Assembly (NCBI RefSeq): GCF_024679095.1
Contig: NC_066552.1
Coordinates: forward strand, 15,081,013-15,145,012
Length of the DNA: 64,000 nucleotides
Reading direction: 5' to 3'
DNA from: Eriocheir sinensis
Taxonomy: Eukaryota > Arthropoda > Malacostraca > Decapoda > Varunidae
Shown: positions 59,723-64,000 of the stretch, piece after piece
Numbering within the stretch: the first letter of the stretch is position 1
Layout: every line of letters starts with the position of its first letter
Notes under the pieces: model-generated
Seen by the model: the letters and a program-made list of their open reading frames with translations, nothing else
The model's database searches: none
What the model was told of the DNA's origin: nothing
Position numbers and translations under genes: made by a program

Positions 59723-60233
59723 AGCGGTATTGTTAGACGCTGCCACCCCTCACATCAACTATTCCCAAAGGCCAAAATCGGGAGATTAATCGGGTTCTGT
59801 CGAGTGTTTTTAGGTTCACAGAACAGAATAAGGGTCAAACTACCACCAGGCTGATACAACTACCCTTGGAAATGCCCAAAACTCCTACGAAAGCCTTGTC
59901 AAATATATGTTTCTTAGGTTCATGATACAGGGGAAGGGTCAAACTACCACCAGGCTCATACAACTACCGTTGGAAATGCCCAAAACTCCTACGAAAGCCT
60001 TGTCAAATATATGTTTCTTAGGTTCATGGTACAGAGGAAGGGTGAAACTACCACCAGGCTCATACAACTACCGTTGGAAATGCCCAAAACTCCTACGAAA
60101 GCCTTGTCAAATATATGTTTCTTAGGTTCATGGTACAGAGGAAGGGTCAACTACCCTAGAAATGCTTAAACTGCTACGAAAGTCGTGTCAATTAGGTGTG
60201 CTTGGGCGCCGACATGTTTGAACTCATGTGACC
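59723..60233 (-). mobile_element. 220-bp TIR element with four internal units (right arm)
   Basis: Counterpart of 3401-3714. Here the unit with landmarks 'gtacagaggaagggt' and 'aaagccttgtcaaatatatg' occurs four times rather than twice, with period about 100-110 bp. Confidence 0.8.
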
Positions 60234-60296
60234 CATATGCGATCTCTCTTTCCTTTCCTTCCCTTTTTCTCCTTTCCCCCTGTCTCTCCCTTCTCT

Positions 60297-60298
<2 letters not shown>

Positions 60299-60386
<88 letters not shown>
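60299..60386. repeat. (CT)n microsatellite (right arm)
   Basis: 88-bp pure CT run; counterpart of the 41-bp run at 3351-3391. Confidence 0.95.
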
Positions 60387-60388
<2 letters not shown>

Positions 60389-60729
60389 ACCTGTTGCGTT
60401 GGCCCAGACGAGCACGCACCGCCGTCCCTTGGCAGACTGACACACTCACACACTCCCTGGCAGACGCTGTTGCTCGTTATCCCAAAGAATGGCGCACCTC
60501 GTCCAGCCCGCCGCCAGTGTTTGTCATGCACACCGAGGCCACGACAATGCCTGCCAAGGGCCGTCCGCTGAACACTGCGAGGCGAGGCTGGGCTGAGGAT
60601 GACGGACATTTACACTCACGCCTTGCACTATCACTCCCTGGCCATTCACCCCCTCCCTCCCCCTCCATCCTTACCCTTCCACCCCGGCAACTCCACCTAA
60701 CCCCACCTTTCCTATCCTTATTCCCTTGA

Positions 60730-60964
60730 TGATATGGATAATAGCTTGATGGAAACAGATGGATAGATGTAATATTGATGGAGAGATGGAAAGATAAATG
60801 GAGATAATAGAGTAATAGATTGATAGATAGATGCAATACTAAAGGAGATATAGTAAGATGGTTGGAGATAGATAGATACAAGTAGAGTAATAGATTGAGA
60901 GATAGACAGATAGTATATTGGATAGATACAAAAATTGTAGACGTATATAGAGGTAATCAGACAG

Positions 60965-61016
<52 letters not shown>
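60730..61016. repeat. GATA-like tract and (CA)n (right arm)
   Basis: Imperfect 'gatagata' repeats followed by pure (AC)n at 60968-61016. Confidence 0.9.
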
Positions 61017-61019
<3 letters not shown>

Positions 61020-61188
61020 GAGACTAATTCTGGACTATGCTAGCAGGGAAGTAAAGTTTTCGAGTCGACTTAGTCCTGAATTAGGGAGTCCACTGCCAGG
61101 CTCAAAACTTGTATTCTACGCGTAAAATGAGTTCAGAAACACCATTTATTTACATTCGAGAGAGGGAGCGATGGCGGGAGGGGGACCG

Positions 61189-61500
<312 letters not shown>

Positions 61501-61642
61501 AAACACTCGACAGCATGTAAGTCAACTGGCCGGGGCTGAGAGACTGCAGGCAAGTGGGTAATGGAAGACGTAAGGGAGAGCGGAGGCTGAATATTCATGG
61601 CGGAGGGAAGGAAGAGGACCAGCCGGGAGAGACAAGCTGGGA

Positions 61643-62202
61643 GGACCGTTTTCTGGGACACTTTCGGCTCCCACAACTCATTCTCAAGGCCACAAAGAGG
61701 ATTAATCGGGTTCTCAGGAGTATTTCTTTGGGTTCATGATACAGAAGAAGGGTCTGACTATAACTAGGCTCGTAAAACTACCCATGGAAATACTAACACA
61801 ACCTCTACGTAGGCCCGTATTCTGTGACGCTTTCGACTCCCATAACAACTATTCTCCCAAGGCCACAAAAGGGATTGATCGGGTTCTCATGACCATTTCT
61901 TAAGGTTCATGATACAGAAGAAGGGTCAGACTACCACCAGGCTCATAAAACTACCCACCATCCAGAAGAGGCAAGCTAGGAGGACCGTATTCAGGGACGT
62001 TTTCGGCTCCCACAACAACTAATTCCCAAGGCCACAAAGGGAATTAGTCGGGTTCTCATGAGTGTTTCTTTACGTTCATGGTGCAGAAGCCTTGTCACAC
62101 TATTATTAGGTTCATAGAAATATCCATGGAAACATTTACACAACCTCTACGAAAGCTTTATCAAATGTGAGTGTGTGAGCCCCGAAATGTTTGAGAATAT
62201 GG
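61643..62202 (-). mobile_element. Three tandem 220-bp TIR copies (right arm)
   Basis: Reverse-complement partner of 1491-2048: one full and two truncated copies in the same order. Confidence 0.8.
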
Positions 62203-62265
62203 ATTTGATCTCTCTCTGATTATCTTCATATATGTCAGTCTCACTTGCATCAGAATCACGGCGCT

Positions 62266-62690
62266 CCACAAATACGTCACGATATAACACTGCCTTTACC
62301 CTTAATACACGCCATATATCTGCATTACTCAGCCTCAACTAACCTTCCCTTGTACTAACGCTGCCTATACTCTTTAATACATGCCATTTACCTGCATTAA
62401 CTAACATCAACATAGCTTTCCTTATTCCCAACAATGTCTTTAGTATTAATGCACGTCATTTGTCTGCATTACTTGACCTAAACGTAACTTCCCATTCTCT
62501 AACTGCCTGTACTCTCAATTTACGCCCTTTGTCTACATACCCTAACGTCAACATAGCTTTTTAATACACACCATTTTCCTGCATTCCTTGGCCTCAATGT
62601 AACTTCCCTTTGTCTAACACTGCCTCTGATCTTTGTACTCGTCATTTCTCTGCATTACCTAACCTCAACGTCGCTTCCTTTCTCTCCCGG
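62266..62690. repeat. Degenerate tandem repeat, about 65 bp (right arm)
   Basis: Reverse-complement partner of 1010-1415 with the same unit order. Confidence 0.75.
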
Positions 62691-63360
62691 GCGGCTAAGG
62701 TCGGAGGGTCGCGCCAGGCCATCCATCCGTCTCTCCACACAGCGGCCCAGCGATCAGTCACCAGGTTTGTCCCTCTGAGTACACACGCCATTACCCACCC
62801 TCGGAGCTCTGTACACGCCGGCCCTGCTCTCCCTTGGTGCAAAAAATGTAGGATGATGATTATGGAGTGTCAGTGGATGGTAAGAATTGAGCTTTTACTA
62901 AGAACGTTGGGAAGAAATGATGACAAGAATTCTACCTTTACAAAAACGTGGGAAAGCTAATTTAAAAGGGCCAGGAGATACGTTAAGAGTACTTCCTTTA
63001 CAAAAAAATCAAAATGAAGTAACTCGTACACTAATCCACTGTTAGCGATACGGGAAACGAAACCACAATGGGAAATCACACGCAAGACGCTCCTCCACAC
63101 ACATACACGCACGCACCTCGATGAATGATATCACACGCAAATCGCTAATCCATAAAATAAGGCAGGCAAGACGCTCTACCACACTCACAAAAAACGCACA
63201 CAACACGCGACTCCACCAATAAAATCACACGCAAATCGCTGATCCAGAAAAAAAAGAAAAACTGGAAGACCACTGAAGCCAATCATCAAATCAACTGAAT
63301 CCCGAAATTATCTTAATGATCCTCTCAGTATGAGCTCTAAACTTACTAAGGGAAGGAAAC

Positions 63361-64000
63361 ACAGCAATTGGAACGCCTTATTTTTGCACGAATCAGTTGA
63401 CAATCAGTCTTTACAATACGCAAGACAAAATTCATCAGTCTAGTGTACTGCTGCAGATGGGTCCCAAGGCAGGCAAGCAACTCCATTCCTTTGTTCACGA
63501 GTCAGCCAAGGAAACAACACAGCAATTGGAACGCCTTATTATTGCACATCAGTTGGCAGTCAGTCTTTACAATACGCTAGACAAAATTCATTACTCTAGT
63601 GTACTGCTGCAGATGGGTCCCAAGGCAGGCAGCTCCACTCCTTTGTTCACGAGTCAGCCAAGGAAACAACAGACTATGGAAGGCCTTATTATTGCACACC
63701 AGTTGGCAGTCCTTCCACCAGCAGTCCTTCCACCACGCTGGTCAAGAGTATCAACAACAATATCAGCCCGAGTGTAGCGCCTCAGGTGGGTCCCGAGACA
63801 GTCACTTAGGCACCCTTGCTTAAGAATCGAAGGAAACGCAGCATATAAGAAGTCTGTTAGCCCGCATGAGTTCCCAGTCAGTCCTTAAACCACGCTAGTC
63901 AACGCCCCCATCATCATCAGTGTAGTAATGTATCGCTGAAGGTGGGTCTCGAGGAAGGCAACTACGCGCCTTTGTTTACGAATAAGGCCAAGAGAATACA
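63361..64000. repeat. 155-165 bp tandem repeat, about 4 copies
   Basis: Partner of 1-335. Two well-conserved units lie at 63361-63516 and 63517-63670, followed by two more diverged units to the window end. It continues past the window. Confidence 0.85.

Overview
The window looks like repeat-dominated euchromatin of an arthropod, most probably a decapod crustacean. This is inferred from the very high load of (GT/CA)n, (CT/GA)n and (AT)n microsatellites, the dense degenerate satellites, and the co-occurrence of CR1-like LINEs with an SGNH-hydrolase ORF1, a Jockey-like LINE, a BEL/Pao LTR retrotransposon, hAT and PIF/Harbinger relics and tRNA-derived SINEs. I found no host protein-coding gene. 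Every reading frame with recognisable homology belongs to a transposable element; most other long frames are open only because they cross simple repeats or satellites.

Layout. Positions 1-6972 are a near-identical reverse complement of 56477-63695. The left copy ends exactly at a 100-N scaffold gap (6973-7072), so the pair may be a misplaced allelic contig rather than a true palindrome. The arms hold microsatellites, two SINE families, satellites of about 155, 65 and 140 bp, and many copies of a roughly 220-bp element with inverted-repeat ends (called the 220-bp TIR element here). From 7073 to 19150: the 5' half of a PIF/Harbinger transposon (8352 to about 8800), a complete non-autonomous hAT element inserted in a (GT)n tract (9892-11152), several minisatellites, and a 97-bp tandem array built from a reverse-transcriptase fragment (15360-15960). 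From 19150 to 25893: two minus-strand CR1-like elements and a plus-strand Jockey-like LINE with a poly-A tail. From 25916 to 35275: a 1.3-kb all-purine minisatellite and further satellites. From 35275 to 38740: a minus-strand CR1-like element that keeps a complete SGNH-type ORF1. From 38770 to 48940: satellites, purine-rich tracts, a third SINE and more 220-bp TIR copies. From 48941 to 55238: an almost intact BEL/Pao element with 1%-diverged LTRs and a 5-bp target duplication. Then a 49-bp satellite leads into the right arm.

How it works together. Retrotransposon 3' tails and SINE heads repeatedly sit directly against microsatellites, and pieces of mobile elements (the 220-bp TIR element, a reverse-transcriptase segment) have themselves become tandem arrays. 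The strongest points for a second look are the gap-bounded inverted arms, the 220-bp TIR family and its tandem growth, the 105-bp monomers directly upstream of the CR1 ORF1, and the recent Pao insertion with variant catalytic motifs.
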